Positions 25,292 through 33,971 of a stretch of 64,000 nucleotides of DNA are shown here, piece by piece. Origin of the DNA: Bradyrhizobium sp. 186. GTDB taxonomy: Bacteria > Pseudomonadota > Alphaproteobacteria > Rhizobiales > Xanthobacteraceae. The notes beneath the pieces were generated by a model, which ran no database searches, was not told the origin of the DNA, and saw nothing but the letters and a program-made list of their open reading frames with translations. The translations under genes and the position numbers were made by a program. The DNA is taken from the NCBI RefSeq assembly GCF_023101685.1, contig NZ_CP082164.1, positions 558,001-622,000 of the forward strand, written 5' to 3'. Every line of letters starts with the position of its first letter. Position 1 is the first letter of the stretch.

Positions 25292-26521
25292 ATGACGAAG
25301 AATCCATCGCGGCGTGATTTCAGCGCCGCCGCGCTCGCCACCATCGCCGCATCCACTTTGCCTGCGCCTTATGTCTGGGCCGCGGAGAAGAAATACGATG
25401 CGGGCGCCAGCGATACCGAGATCAAGATCGGGCAGACCGTGCCGCATTCCGGTCCCGGCTCGCTCTATGGCGTGTTGGGCCGCATCGGCGAAGCCTATTT
25501 CCAGATGCTGAACGAGAAGGGCGGCATCAACGGGCGCAAGGTCAAGTTTCTCACCATGGACGATGCCTACAGCGCGCCGAAATGCGTCGAGGCAACGCGG
25601 CGCCTCGTGGAGCAGGAAGAGGTGCTGGCGCTGTACGGTTCGCTCGGCACCGCGCCGCAGACCTCCGTGCACAAATATCTCAACTCCAAGGGCGTGCCGC
25701 AGCTCCTGCTCAACACCGGTGCGTCGAAGTGGAACAATCCGAAAGAGTTCAAGTGGACGATGGCGGGCCTGCCGCTCTATCCGACCGAGGCGCGCATCCT
25801 GGCGCGGCACGTCGTCGGCGTGAAGCCGAACGCCAAGGTCGGCATCCTCTACCAGAACGACGATTTCGGCCGTGACTTCCTCGGTCCGTTCAAGAAGGTG
25901 CTGGCGGATGCCGGCGGTACCGCGCAGGTGATCATGGAGCAGACCTACGATCTGACCGATCCGACCGTCGATTCCCAGCTCATCAACCTCTCGAAGTCGG
26001 GCGCGGACGTCTTCTACAACATCTCCACCGGCAAGGCGTCGTCGCAGTCGATCCGGAAAGTGGCCGAGCTCGGCTGGAAGCCGCTTCAGCTGCTGTCGGC
26101 CGGCTCGACCGGACGCTCGATCCTCAACGCTGCGGGCCTAGAGAACGCCGCCGGCATCGTCGCCATCCGCTACAACAAGGAAGTCGGCCTGCCCAAATGG
26201 GAGAAGGATCCCGACGTGATGGCGTTCGAGGAGCTGCGCAAGAAGTACATGCCCAGCATCGACCCCGACAACACCATCGCCTTTGCCGGCTACGGCCAGG
26301 CCGTGACCATGGGTGAGATCCTGCGCCGCTGCGGCGACGATCTCACCCGCGCCAACGTGCTGAAGCAGGCGTCGAATCTCAACGGCTTCCACTCGCCCTA
26401 CTTCCTCGACGGCGTGAACTACAGCTACACGCCCGACGACTACACGCCGATGAAGACGCTCTTCATCTCAACCTTCAGCGGCAAGGATTGGGACATCTCC
26501 GACAAGCCGATGACGGAGTGA
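25292..26521 (+). CDS. Branched-chain amino-acid-type ABC substrate-binding protein, Tat-exported
   Basis: A 409-residue precursor with a twin-arginine signal (PSRRDFSAAALATIAASTLP) and cleavage near VWA. The mature part is a Leu/Ile/Val-binding-type fold (Peripla_BP_6): TEIKIGQTVPHSGPGSLYG at the start, GINGRKVKFLTMDDAYSAP, and ANAKVGILYQNDDFGRDFL-type middle (NAKVGILYQNDDFGRDF). Bradyrhizobium has many such binding proteins for aromatic acids and amino acids. No permeases are adjacent. The ATG at 25292 is chosen over the upstream frame because it starts the Tat signal. Confidence 0.88.
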   Translation: MTKNPSRRDFSAAALATIAASTLPAPYVWAAEKKYDAGASDTEIKIGQTVPHSGPGSLYGVLGRIGEAYFQMLNEKGGINGRKVKFLTMDDAYSAPKCVEATRRLVEQEEVLALYGSLGTAPQTSVHKYLNSKGVPQLLLNTGASKWNNPKEFKWTMAGLPLYPTEARILARHVVGVKPNAKVGILYQNDDFGRDFLGPFKKVLADAGGTAQVIMEQTYDLTDPTVDSQLINLSKSGADVFYNISTGKASSQSIRKVAELGWKPLQLLSAGSTGRSILNAAGLENAAGIVAIRYNKEVGLPKWEKDPDVMAFEELRKKYMPSIDPDNTIAFAGYGQAVTMGEILRRCGDDLTRANVLKQASNLNGFHSPYFLDGVNYSYTPDDYTPMKTLFISTFSGKDWDISDKPMTE

Positions 26522-26529
26522 CGCTGCTC

Positions 26530-26683
26530 TCTTCCCTTCTCCCCTTGTGGGAGAAGGTGGCGCGAAGCGCCGGATGAGGGGTCCTCTCCGCGAATTCGAA
26601 AGAGAATAACTCGCGGAGAGGACCCCTCATCCGTCTCGCGGCTGCGCGGCGATCCACCCTCTCCCACAAGGCGAGAGGGGACA
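26530..26683 (+). repeat. Palindromic repeat, CTTCTCCCC family
   Basis: A near-complete palindrome. CCTTCTCCCCTTGTGGGAGA is mirrored by CTCTCCCACAAGGCGAGAGG; the inner halves pair through GAGGGGTCCTCTCCGCGA and TCGCGGAGAGGACCCCTC. It is the same arrangement as at 4113-4263. It lies between the binding-protein gene and the helicase gene. Confidence 0.92.
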
Positions 26684-26753
26684 GCGGCGTTTCGCGATTC
26701 ACAGAAGCCCCAACCCCTCGACGAACCCGTCCCCACGGCTTACCTGTCATGCC

Positions 26754-29318
26754 GTGCCGCCCCGCATCCTCAAAATATCGGCCGAGCCGGCCGCGCTGCT
26801 GCCCGACCGCTTCCAAAAGTGGTTCGCGGCCCGCGGTTGGTCGCCGCGCGAGCATCAATTGGCGCTGCTGGAAAAGGCGCGCGAGGGTCGTTCCGCGCTG
26901 CTGGTCGCGCCGACCGGCGCCGGCAAGACGCTGGCGGGATTTCTGCCGACGCTGGTGGAGCTGAGTTCTGCGACCGCAGCTCCAGCGAAATCCGTGGTTT
27001 CCACAGGCCGCGCCCTGCAGCGCAGCGGCGGCCTGCACACCCTCTACATCTCGCCGCTGAAAGCGCTTGCCGTCGACATCGCGCGCAACCTCGAGCGACC
27101 TGTCGCCGAGATGGGGCTGCCGATCAAGATCGAGACCCGCACCGGCGATACACCGGTGTCGCGGCGGCAGCGACAGCGCCGCTATCCGCCGGACATCCTG
27201 CTGACCACGCCCGAGCAGGTCGCGCTGCTGCTCTCCTCCGACGACGCGCCGTTCCTGTTCTCCTCACTGAAGCGCATCGTGCTCGACGAGCTGCATGCGT
27301 TGGTGACGTCCAAGCGCGGCGATCTGCTGTCGCTTGGGCTGGCCCGGCTGTGGCGGCTGGCACCGCAACTGCGCGCGATCGGCCTGTCGGCGACGGTGGC
27401 CGAGCCGGAATCGCTGGCTCGCTTCCTGGTGCCGCAACCCACCGGCAAACCTGAAGCCGCCGACATCGTCATCGCTGGCGGCGCGGCGCCGCCGCTGGTC
27501 GAGATGCTCGACACGCGCGAGCGGCTGCCCTGGGCCGGCCACAGCGCGCGCCATGCGCTTCCCGAAATCTACCAGCTGATCAAGGCGAACAAGACCACGC
27601 TGGTCTTCGTCAACACCCGCAGCCAGGCCGAGATGCTGTTTCAGGATCTCTGGCGCATGAACGACGACAACCTCGCGATCGCGCTGCATCACGGCTCGCT
27701 CGACGTCGCGCAGCGCCGCAAGGTCGAGGACGCGATGTCGGCCGGCAAACTGCGCGGCGTGGTCTGCACCTCCTCGCTCGACCTCGGCGTCGACTGGGGC
27801 GACGTCGATCTCGTCGTCAACATCGGCGCGCCCAAGGGATCGTCACGCCTGATGCAGCGCATCGGCCGCGCCAACCACCGCCTCGACGAGGCCTCGCGCG
27901 CGGTGCTGGTGCCGGCGAACCGTTTCGAGGTGCTGGAGTGCCGCGTCGCGATCGACGCCATCGCCGAGAACGCGCAGGACACGCCGCCCTTGCGCACCGG
28001 CGCACTCGACGTGCTGGCGCAGCACGTGCTCGGCTGTGCCTGCGGCGAGCCGTTTCTCTCTGACGAGCTCTATGACGAGGTGCGCACCGCCGCGCCCTAC
28101 GCGGGTCTCACGCGACAGGATTTCGACGACGCCGTCGATTTCGTTGCTACCGGCGGCTACGCGCTGAAGACCTACGAGCGCTTCGCCCGCATCAAGCAGG
28201 ACAAGCAGGGCCGCTGGCGTGTCGCCAATCCAAAAGTGCGGCAGAGCTACCGGATGAATGTCGGCACCATCGTCGAGGACGACATGCTGAAGGTGCGGCT
28301 GGTGCGCTCGCGCGGCGGCGGTGCGGGCTCGACAGGGGTGATCGCACGTGGCGGCAGACTGCTCGGCGAGATCGAGGAAGCCTTCATCGAGGGCTTGAGC
28401 CCGGCCGACACCTTCGTGTTCAGCGGCGAGGTGGTGCGCTACGAGACCCTGGTCGAGGACCAGGTCTATGTCTCGCGTGCCAACGACAAGGATCCGAAAG
28501 TGCCGTCCTACATGGGCGGCAAGTTTCCGCTCTCGACCTATCTCGCCGAGCGCGTGCGCCGCCTGCTCGATGACGGTCGCGCGTGGGGTGCCTTGCCTGA
28601 GCAGGTGCGCGACTGGCTGTCGCTGCAAAAAGATGTCTCGCTCGTGCCCGCGGTGCGCGAGCTGCTGGTCGAGAGTTTTCCCCGCGCCAACAAGCATTAT
28701 CTCGTCTGCTATCCCTTTGAGGGGCGTCTCGCGCATCAGACGCTCGGCATGCTACTGACGCGCCGGCTGGAGCGCGCCCGCGCCCGGCCGCTCGGTTTCG
28801 TCGCCAACGAATATGCGATCGCGGTCTGGGCGCTTGGCGACATGTCCTTCATGATCCGGAACGGGAAGCTCGACCTCGACGCGCTGTTCGACCCCGACAT
28901 GCTCGGCGACGACCTCGAAGCCTGGCTCGCCGAATCCGCGCTGATGAAGCGGACGTTCCGGAACTGCGCGATCATCTCCGGCCTGATCGCGCGCCGCCAT
29001 ACCGGCGAGGAAAAAAGCCGCCGCCAGGTGCTGTTCTCGACCGATCTCGTCTACGACGTCCTGCGCAAGCACCAGGCCGATCACGTGCTGTTGCGTGCCG
29101 CGCGCGCCGATGCGGCCACGGGCCTGCTCGATCTGCGCCGGCTCAGCGACATGCTCACCCGCATCCAGGGCCGGATCACGCACCGGGAACTCGACCGCGT
29201 CTCCCCGCTCGCCGTCCCCGTGATGCTGGAAATCGGCCGCGAGTCAGTTTATGGCGAAGCTGGTGACGAGCTGTTGGCGGAGGCCGCCGATGAGCTCGTC
29301 AAAGAGGCGATGTCGTAG
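26754..29318 (+). CDS. Ligase-associated DNA damage response DEXH helicase (Lhr-core type)
   Basis: An 854-residue superfamily 2 helicase. Walker A is VAPTGAGKT (residues 51-59), Walker B/DEXH is VLDELHAL (about 177-183) and motif VI is QRIGRANHRLDEASR. The winged-helix and Lhr-core C-terminal domains follow, and the ~850-residue length matches the Lhr-core members of the ligase-associated set, not the ~1500-residue full Lhr. It unwinds DNA with 3'-5' polarity in characterised relatives. The start is GTG; the nearby ATG at 26749 is in another frame. PdeM follows 116 bases later. Confidence 0.93.
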   Translation: MPPRILKISAEPAALLPDRFQKWFAARGWSPREHQLALLEKAREGRSALLVAPTGAGKTLAGFLPTLVELSSATAAPAKSVVSTGRALQRSGGLHTLYISPLKALAVDIARNLERPVAEMGLPIKIETRTGDTPVSRRQRQRRYPPDILLTTPEQVALLLSSDDAPFLFSSLKRIVLDELHALVTSKRGDLLSLGLARLWRLAPQLRAIGLSATVAEPESLARFLVPQPTGKPEAADIVIAGGAAPPLVEMLDTRERLPWAGHSARHALPEIYQLIKANKTTLVFVNTRSQAEMLFQDLWRMNDDNLAIALHHGSLDVAQRRKVEDAMSAGKLRGVVCTSSLDLGVDWGDVDLVVNIGAPKGSSRLMQRIGRANHRLDEASRAVLVPANRFEVLECRVAIDAIAENAQDTPPLRTGALDVLAQHVLGCACGEPFLSDELYDEVRTAAPYAGLTRQDFDDAVDFVATGGYALKTYERFARIKQDKQGRWRVANPKVRQSYRMNVGTIVEDDMLKVRLVRSRGGGAGSTGVIARGGRLLGEIEEAFIEGLSPADTFVFSGEVVRYETLVEDQVYVSRANDKDPKVPSYMGGKFPLSTYLAERVRRLLDDGRAWGALPEQVRDWLSLQKDVSLVPAVRELLVESFPRANKHYLVCYPFEGRLAHQTLGMLLTRRLERARARPLGFVANEYAIAVWALGDMSFMIRNGKLDLDALFDPDMLGDDLEAWLAESALMKRTFRNCAIISGLIARRHTGEEKSRRQVLFSTDLVYDVLRKHQADHVLLRAARADAATGLLDLRRLSDMLTRIQGRITHRELDRVSPLAVPVMLEIGRESVYGEAGDELLAEAADELVKEAMS

Positions 29319-29355
29319 AGAATTTTGCCAGTGAGGCACGCTGATCCATCCGCAC

Positions 29356-29440
29356 CGTCATGCCCGGGCTTGACCCGGGCATCCACGTCTTTGTCTCCGC
29401 GGCAAGAACGTGGATGGCCGGGACAAGGCCGGCCATGACG
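29356..29440 (+). repeat. Palindromic repeat, CGTCATG family, carrying the pdeM start codon
   Basis: CGTCATGCCCGGGCTTGACC at the left and GGACAAGGCCGGCCATGACG at the right are near-mirror arms; CATCCACG pairs with CGTGGATG inside. The ATG at 29435-29437 in the right arm is the best start of the phosphoesterase gene. Confidence 0.92.
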
Positions 29441-30133
29441 GAGCAGGTGGCGCTATCGATTTCTTCAACGCGCACGCTGGATGTCGCCAGCGTGTCGTTC
29501 CACGCCGATCTCTCCGGCGCGCTGTTCTGGGAAGAGCAGCGCTTGCTTGTCGTCTCCGACCTGCATCTGGAAAAGGGTTCCAGTTACGCCACGCGCGGCG
29601 TGCTGCTGCCGCCTTACGATACGGTCGCGACGCTCGGCCGACTCGCTGCTGTCATCTCCCGCCATGATCCGCGAATCGTCATCGCACTCGGCGACAGTTT
29701 TCACGATCGCGCCGCGCATGGACGCCTGACGGCGGAGGATCGCGACACTGTGGCCGCATTGCAGACCGGCCGCGACTGGATCTGGATCTCCGGCAATCAC
29801 GATCCGGCGCTGCCGCGCGATCTCGGCGGAACCGTCGCGGACGAGGTCGCGATCGGCCCGATCACCTTCCGCCATGAGCCGACCGGCGCCCGCGGCGAGA
29901 TCGCCGGCCATCTGCATCCCAAAGCGCGCGTTTCCACGCGCGGCCGCTCGATGGAGCGCCGCTGCTTCGCCTGTGACGGCGAGCGCGCCGTGATGCCCGC
30001 CTTCGGTGCCTATGCCGGCGGCCTCAGCATCCGCGACGCGGCGTTCGCAAAGATCTTTCCGAAGAACGGTTTTGTCGCGCATTTGCTCGGCGACCGCCGC
30101 GTCCACGCCATCGCCGCATCGCGGTGTTCTTAA
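29435..30133 (+). CDS. pdeM: Ligase-associated DNA damage response endonuclease/phosphoesterase PdeM
   Basis: A 232-residue calcineurin-like metallophosphoesterase. Metal motifs are VVSDLHLEKG (D42, H44), ALGDSFHD (D87), SGNHDPA (N121, H122) and AGHLHPKA near residue 160. PdeM proteins are Mn-dependent DNA endonucleases/phosphodiesterases encoded with Lhr-core helicase, ligase and exonuclease. The ATG at 29435 lies inside a palindromic repeat; the longer frame from 29360 would prepend repeat-derived residues (PGLDPGIHVF, GTRPAMT). Its stop overlaps the convergent LysR gene by four bases. Confidence 0.9.
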   Translation: MTEQVALSISSTRTLDVASVSFHADLSGALFWEEQRLLVVSDLHLEKGSSYATRGVLLPPYDTVATLGRLAAVISRHDPRIVIALGDSFHDRAAHGRLTAEDRDTVAALQTGRDWIWISGNHDPALPRDLGGTVADEVAIGPITFRHEPTGARGEIAGHLHPKARVSTRGRSMERRCFACDGERAVMPAFGAYAGGLSIRDAAFAKIFPKNGFVAHLLGDRRVHAIAASRCS

Positions 30134-30993
30134 GCCGCCTTCGCCTGAACGTTATCGCAAAACTCCGCCAGCCGATCCGCGAGCCGCAACGTCGCGGGAC
30201 TCGCGCCAGGCGAAGCCATCAACGCCACCTCGGTCCGGTTGATCGGCGCAAAACCGTCCTTGCCGGTCAGGACGCAGTGATCGGTCTGGATCGCCATCTC
30301 CGACAGGATGCTCAGGCCCATGCCGGCCGCGACCGCGGCCTGGATGCCGGCGAGGCTCGATGAGGTGTAGGCCATGTGCCAGGGCCGGCCTGCGCTTTCC
30401 AGCGCGTGGATGGCGCCGGCGCGGTAGAGGCAGCCGAGCGGGAAGCCGATCAGCGGCACGGAGGCGGCGTCCGCGTGAATCGGATGGCTCTTGCTGGTGA
30501 CCCAGTGCACGCGCTCCGGCCACACCGCGATCGCGCCCTTCTCGCCGGCCTCGCGCTTGTACAACGCGAGATCGAGTTCGCCGCGTTCGAGATCGCGGGA
30601 CAGATTCTTGCTCTGGTCGGCGCGTACATCGAGCCGCAGGCCCGGATACGAGCGCGAAAACGCGCCCAGCAGCTTCGCCAGACGATAGGCCGCGAAATCC
30701 TCGGGAATGCCGAGTCGGATCGCGCCTTCGCTGCCGGGCTGGCGCAGCACGTCGCGCGCCTCCTCGGCGAGCGAGAGCAGCCGCCGCGCGTAGGAGAGCA
30801 GTCGCTCGCCGGCTTCTGTCGGACGCACGTCCTTGCCGTCGCGATGCAGCAGCACCTGGCCGACGTCTTCCTCCAGCCGCTTGATCTGCTGGCTGACCGT
30901 CGATTGCGTGCGGTGGACGCGCTCGCCGGCGCGGGTGAAGCCGCCGGCATCGACCACCGAGACGAAGCTGCGCAGGAGCTCGAGATCGAGCAT
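30130..30993 (-). CDS. LysR-family transcriptional regulator
   Basis: A 287-residue regulator. The N-terminal winged helix is LELLRSFVSVVDAGGFTRAGERVHRTQSTVSQQIKRLEE in shorter view FTRAGERVHRTQSTVSQQIK, the LysR DNA-reading segment; a periplasmic-binding-like effector domain follows. The ATG at 30993 has a GGAGG site five bases upstream. Before the IS insertion it would have been divergent from the EamA transporter gene at 33048 with about 98 bases between them, the classical arrangement for LysR control of an exporter. Confidence 0.9.
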   Translation of the reverse strand: MLDLELLRSFVSVVDAGGFTRAGERVHRTQSTVSQQIKRLEEDVGQVLLHRDGKDVRPTEAGERLLSYARRLLSLAEEARDVLRQPGSEGAIRLGIPEDFAAYRLAKLLGAFSRSYPGLRLDVRADQSKNLSRDLERGELDLALYKREAGEKGAIAVWPERVHWVTSKSHPIHADAASVPLIGFPLGCLYRAGAIHALESAGRPWHMAYTSSSLAGIQAAVAAGMGLSILSEMAIQTDHCVLTGKDGFAPINRTEVALMASPGASPATLRLADRLAEFCDNVQAKAA

Positions 30994-31067
30994 GACTGCC
31001 TCCATTCGAAAATCCACTGATCGACAGTTAATCATTCAATTTCCAAATGACAAGCCGGGTCCCTAGA

Positions 31068-31084
31068 CCGAAGTTTTCGCTTGG
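31068..31084 (+). repeat. IS1634-family left terminal inverted repeat
   Basis: CCGAAGTTTTCGCTTGG, directly preceded by the target duplicate CCTAGA at 31062-31067. Confidence 0.88.
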
Positions 31085-31137
31085 GAAGTGTGCAAGGGAT
31101 TGATCCGACTCGATAAGTTGACGGTCGGTGTTTTCAA

Positions 31138-32891
31138 TTACTGGACACGCAGCGGGTCAAGATCGAGCAGCTTGAACGCGGCCTCCTGGACGGAGGTTGG
31201 TGTGGAATGGAGCATGAAGCGATGCTTGGTGTGAAGGGGCACGCGCATCGTGTTTCGGACCAGCGTGCCGAGATGGGCGATGAGCGCATCGAAGCTCATG
31301 ACGTGATGGCCGTCGGCTGATCGCTTTGTTGCCTTCTTGGCCTTCGCCGCCTCAGATGGTTCGGTCTTGGCGACGGGAGAGGTCCGTTCTCCCCGGGCGG
31401 CCTCAAGGTCGGTGTCGTGGAACAACAGCGGCGCCAAGGCTTCTCGCAGGTGCCATTCGACGTGATAGGCCAGCATGCACAGGAAGACATGGGCCCGCAC
31501 GTGCTGTGCCGTCCAGTGGCGGATCGGCCGTATTTCGAGATCGATGGTTTTCATGGACCGGAAGCTGCGTTCGACTCGCGACAGGTCCTTGTAGGCCTGA
31601 ACCGCCTCTGCAGCGTCGAGATGCCCAGCGGGTATGCTGGTTCGGATGACGTAGATGCCGTCGAGGCGAGCCTCTTCCTCGATCTGCTCGATCCGTCGCT
31701 GCCATGAGAGATAGCCATCGGCCACTTCGACGTCGAAGTGCTTGGCCATCTTCTTGCGGTCCAAAACCGCACCAACCGCGATGCCGATCTGGGCGGAACT
31801 GCGCAACGCAGAGTGTTTGCGCTGGACCTGCGCTTGAACGCGGGCAAGTTCGTGCTCGGTCGCGGCCAGCAGATCCTCGCGTTTGCGCGCTCGTTCGGCT
31901 GCCAGATCGCGATTGCGACAGACGATCAGCCGCTCGCCTGGGAACAGGTCAGGGGCGCTGATTTCGGCGAGATCGCGGTCATCGAACAGCGACAGCTGCA
32001 GCGGCCCGTTCTCCGCCGCCAAAGCCTGGATCGCCGGCGCGCGCAGGCAGGTGATCCAATCGACGCCCGCCGGCTTGAGATCATCGCGGATGCGTGCCGA
32101 GGTGATCATTCCCCGATCCCCGACCAACACCATACGGCTGATCCCGAAGCGATCCTTGATCTTTTGGACTTGAGAACTCAGCGTCTTCGGATCGGCCGTG
32201 TTGCCGTCGAAGACTTCAACCGCAATCGGCAGCCCCTCACGCGTACAGAGCAGCCCGTAGACAATCTGCGGCCGGTCGCCCCGGTGATCGCGGCTATGGC
32301 CATAGCGCGCCAGCGGACAGCAGCGGCCCTCAAAGTAGGACGAGCTGACGTCGTAGAGCACCAGCACGCCGTCCTGGAGATGTCGCCGCGCCAAGCCGGT
32401 CTCGATCCGCGCCTGGCGCTCGACCAGCCAATCGAGCGCCTCATAGGCCTCGCGCTCCTTCACCTTGCCCAGGCGCAGAACCGATCCGAGGCTGGAGATT
32501 GCCGTCTCCTGATCCACCGCCCGTACAAAGCCAAGCTTCGAGCGTGGCGCAATCAACCGATCAACGATCATGGCTACCAGTAATGGCGTCGCGATGCCTC
32601 ATCCTTCGTCGTGCTTAAAATCAGCCGATCCAGTGCAATTCTGCGGATCGTCCCGAGCGCCGCTGCAACATGGCCGTGAGGCAGTGAGCGCTCGATTTGA
32701 ATCTCGTCCGGTCCGGTGCCAATCACCGTGCCGCCCTTGAGCAGAGCCTTCAGTCCGCCAATCAAATCCACCGGCAGCTTGCTCAGATTGGCCAAGGTCC
32801 GCTTCTGCGCGCGGCCATGCTCGTCGCGATACGCCTCCCGCAACAGCACCGCAGGCGGCGAGCCTCGATTGGGAATCGTCTCGATGAACAT
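31138..32891 (-). pseudogene. IS1634-family transposase, interrupted by a frameshift
   Basis: Two reading frames together match one IS1634/IS4-group transposase. The N-terminal part (32891 down to TAG at 32574-32576) begins MFIETIPNRGSPPAVLLREA. The C-terminal 477-residue part starts at 32571 in a different frame and carries the DDE domain: YDVSSSYFEG, VLVGDRGMI and late VERSFRSMKTIDLEIRPI (the Y-R-E/K-type signature with Glu in VERSFR). In the second frame an upstream TGA limits the shared open window to 32574-32598, so one missing base there explains the break. No standard slippery heptamer lies in that window, so a disabling indel is more likely than programmed frameshifting. Confidence 0.82.
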
Positions 32892-33000
32892 TCCCAAATC
32901 GAATCACATCTCGACTGATTTGGGAATCCCCGTTACATGGATACAAACTGCAAACTACTCTCCGCCCATCCGCCCGAAAGGATTCGTCTTTCAGGTCAAA

Positions 33001-33017
33001 CCAAGCGCAAACTTCGG
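33001..33017 (-). repeat. IS1634-family right terminal inverted repeat
   Basis: Reads CCGAAGTTTGCGCTTGG on the minus strand, one mismatch to the left repeat, and is followed by the target duplicate CCTAGA at 33018-33023. A further inverted pair, TTCCCAAATC at 32891-32900 with GATTTGGGAA at 32917-32926, overlaps the transposase start and may limit its translation. Confidence 0.88.
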
Positions 33018-33047
33018 CCTAGATCGACGGTTCAGGAGAATGTCCAT

Positions 33048-33959
33048 ATGTCGCTCGCCCCCTCGCTTGCCGTGCCCCGCAGCCGCTTCAATACGCTGCC
33101 GCTCGCGATCGGCCTGTTCTGCCTGCTCTGGAGCTACGCCTTCGTCGCCGGCAAGATCGGCGTGACCCATTGTCCGCCGCTGATCCTGCTTGCCGCGCGC
33201 TTCTCGCTCGCCGGCATTTTGATCATCAGTGCTACGCTGATCCGCGGCGATAGCTGGTCGCTGTCATGGCGCGACGCTGCGATCTTCGCCGTGCTCGGCA
33301 TCGCCAACAACGCGCTTTATCTCGGGCTTGGCTATACCGGCCTGCAATCGGTCTCTGCCGGCCTCGGCGGGCTGATCGTGTCGGCCAATCCAGTGTTCAC
33401 GGCGGCGCTCGCCGCGCTGCTGCTCGGCGAAGGCATGACCTTGCGCAAGGCGAGCGGCCTCCTGCTCGGCATCATCGGCGTGACGGCGATCGTCTGGCAC
33501 CGGCTGTCGGTCGGTACCGACTCCTCGTACGGCATCGTCTTCACGCTGGCCTCGCTGGCCTCCATCGTCGCCGGCACGATTCTGTTCAAGCTGCTCGCGC
33601 CGAAGGGAAGCCTGTGGATCGGCAACGGCGTCCAGAATCTCGCCGCCGGCATCGTGCTGACGCCGGTCGCGCTCACCTTCGCCGACGTCCACGCGATCGA
33701 TTTTACGGCGAGCCTGATCGGGGCCTTCGCATTCCTGGTGCTTGGCGGCTCGATCCTCGCCTACTGGCTCTGGTTTCATCTCCTGAAAGTGTGTGGCGCA
33801 ACGGCTGCGAGCGCCTATCATTTCCTGATGCCGCCGCTCGGCATGGTGTTCGCCTTCATCGTACTCGGCGAGCATGTCGAGGCGCGCGACCTGCTCGGCA
33901 TTATCCCGGTCGCGCTCGGCATCTATCTGGTGACGCGGCCCGCAAAGCCAGCATCGTAA
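33048..33959 (+). CDS. EamA-family (DMT superfamily) transporter
   Basis: A 303-residue membrane protein with about ten hydrophobic helices in two EamA repeats. Typical segments are GLFCLLWSYAFVAGKIGV and, closing the first repeat, SVSAGLGGLIVSANPVFTAA with LLLGEGMTLRKASGLLLGI; the second repeat ends YHFLMPPLGMVFAFIVLGE. It exports a small metabolite or amino acid. The ATG at 33048 has a CAGGAGA site upstream; an ATG at 33040 is out of frame. Its native promoter region has been split by the IS at 31068-33017, leaving only about 24 bases of original sequence between the insertion and the start codon. Confidence 0.9.
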   Translation: MSLAPSLAVPRSRFNTLPLAIGLFCLLWSYAFVAGKIGVTHCPPLILLAARFSLAGILIISATLIRGDSWSLSWRDAAIFAVLGIANNALYLGLGYTGLQSVSAGLGGLIVSANPVFTAALAALLLGEGMTLRKASGLLLGIIGVTAIVWHRLSVGTDSSYGIVFTLASLASIVAGTILFKLLAPKGSLWIGNGVQNLAAGIVLTPVALTFADVHAIDFTASLIGAFAFLVLGGSILAYWLWFHLLKVCGATAASAYHFLMPPLGMVFAFIVLGEHVEARDLLGIIPVALGIYLVTRPAKPAS

Positions 33960-33971
33960 GGAAGGTTCGTC

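Larger units (their letters stand above)
31068..33017 (-). mobile_element. IS1634-family (IS4 group) insertion sequence
   Basis: A 1950-bp element. The ends are 17-bp inverted repeats matching at 16 of 17 positions: CCGAAGTTTTCGCTTGG at 31068-31084 and, reversed, CCGAAGTTTGCGCTTGG at 33001-33017. Both ends are flanked by the direct repeat CCTAGA (31062-31067 and 33018-33023), a 6-bp target duplication of the size this family makes. The transposase occupies most of the element on the minus strand. The near-identical ends and intact duplication point to a fairly recent insertion. Confidence 0.9.

Noticed and set aside
29360..29434. Longer pdeM start at 29360
   Set aside because: The extra residues (PGLDPGIHVF, GTRPAMT) are translation of the palindromic repeat found elsewhere in non-coding DNA.
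32574..32598. Programmed frameshift in the IS1634-family transposase
   Set aside because: No canonical slippery heptamer lies in the short shared open window, so a one-base indel is the simpler reading; not excluded if other copies share the layout.
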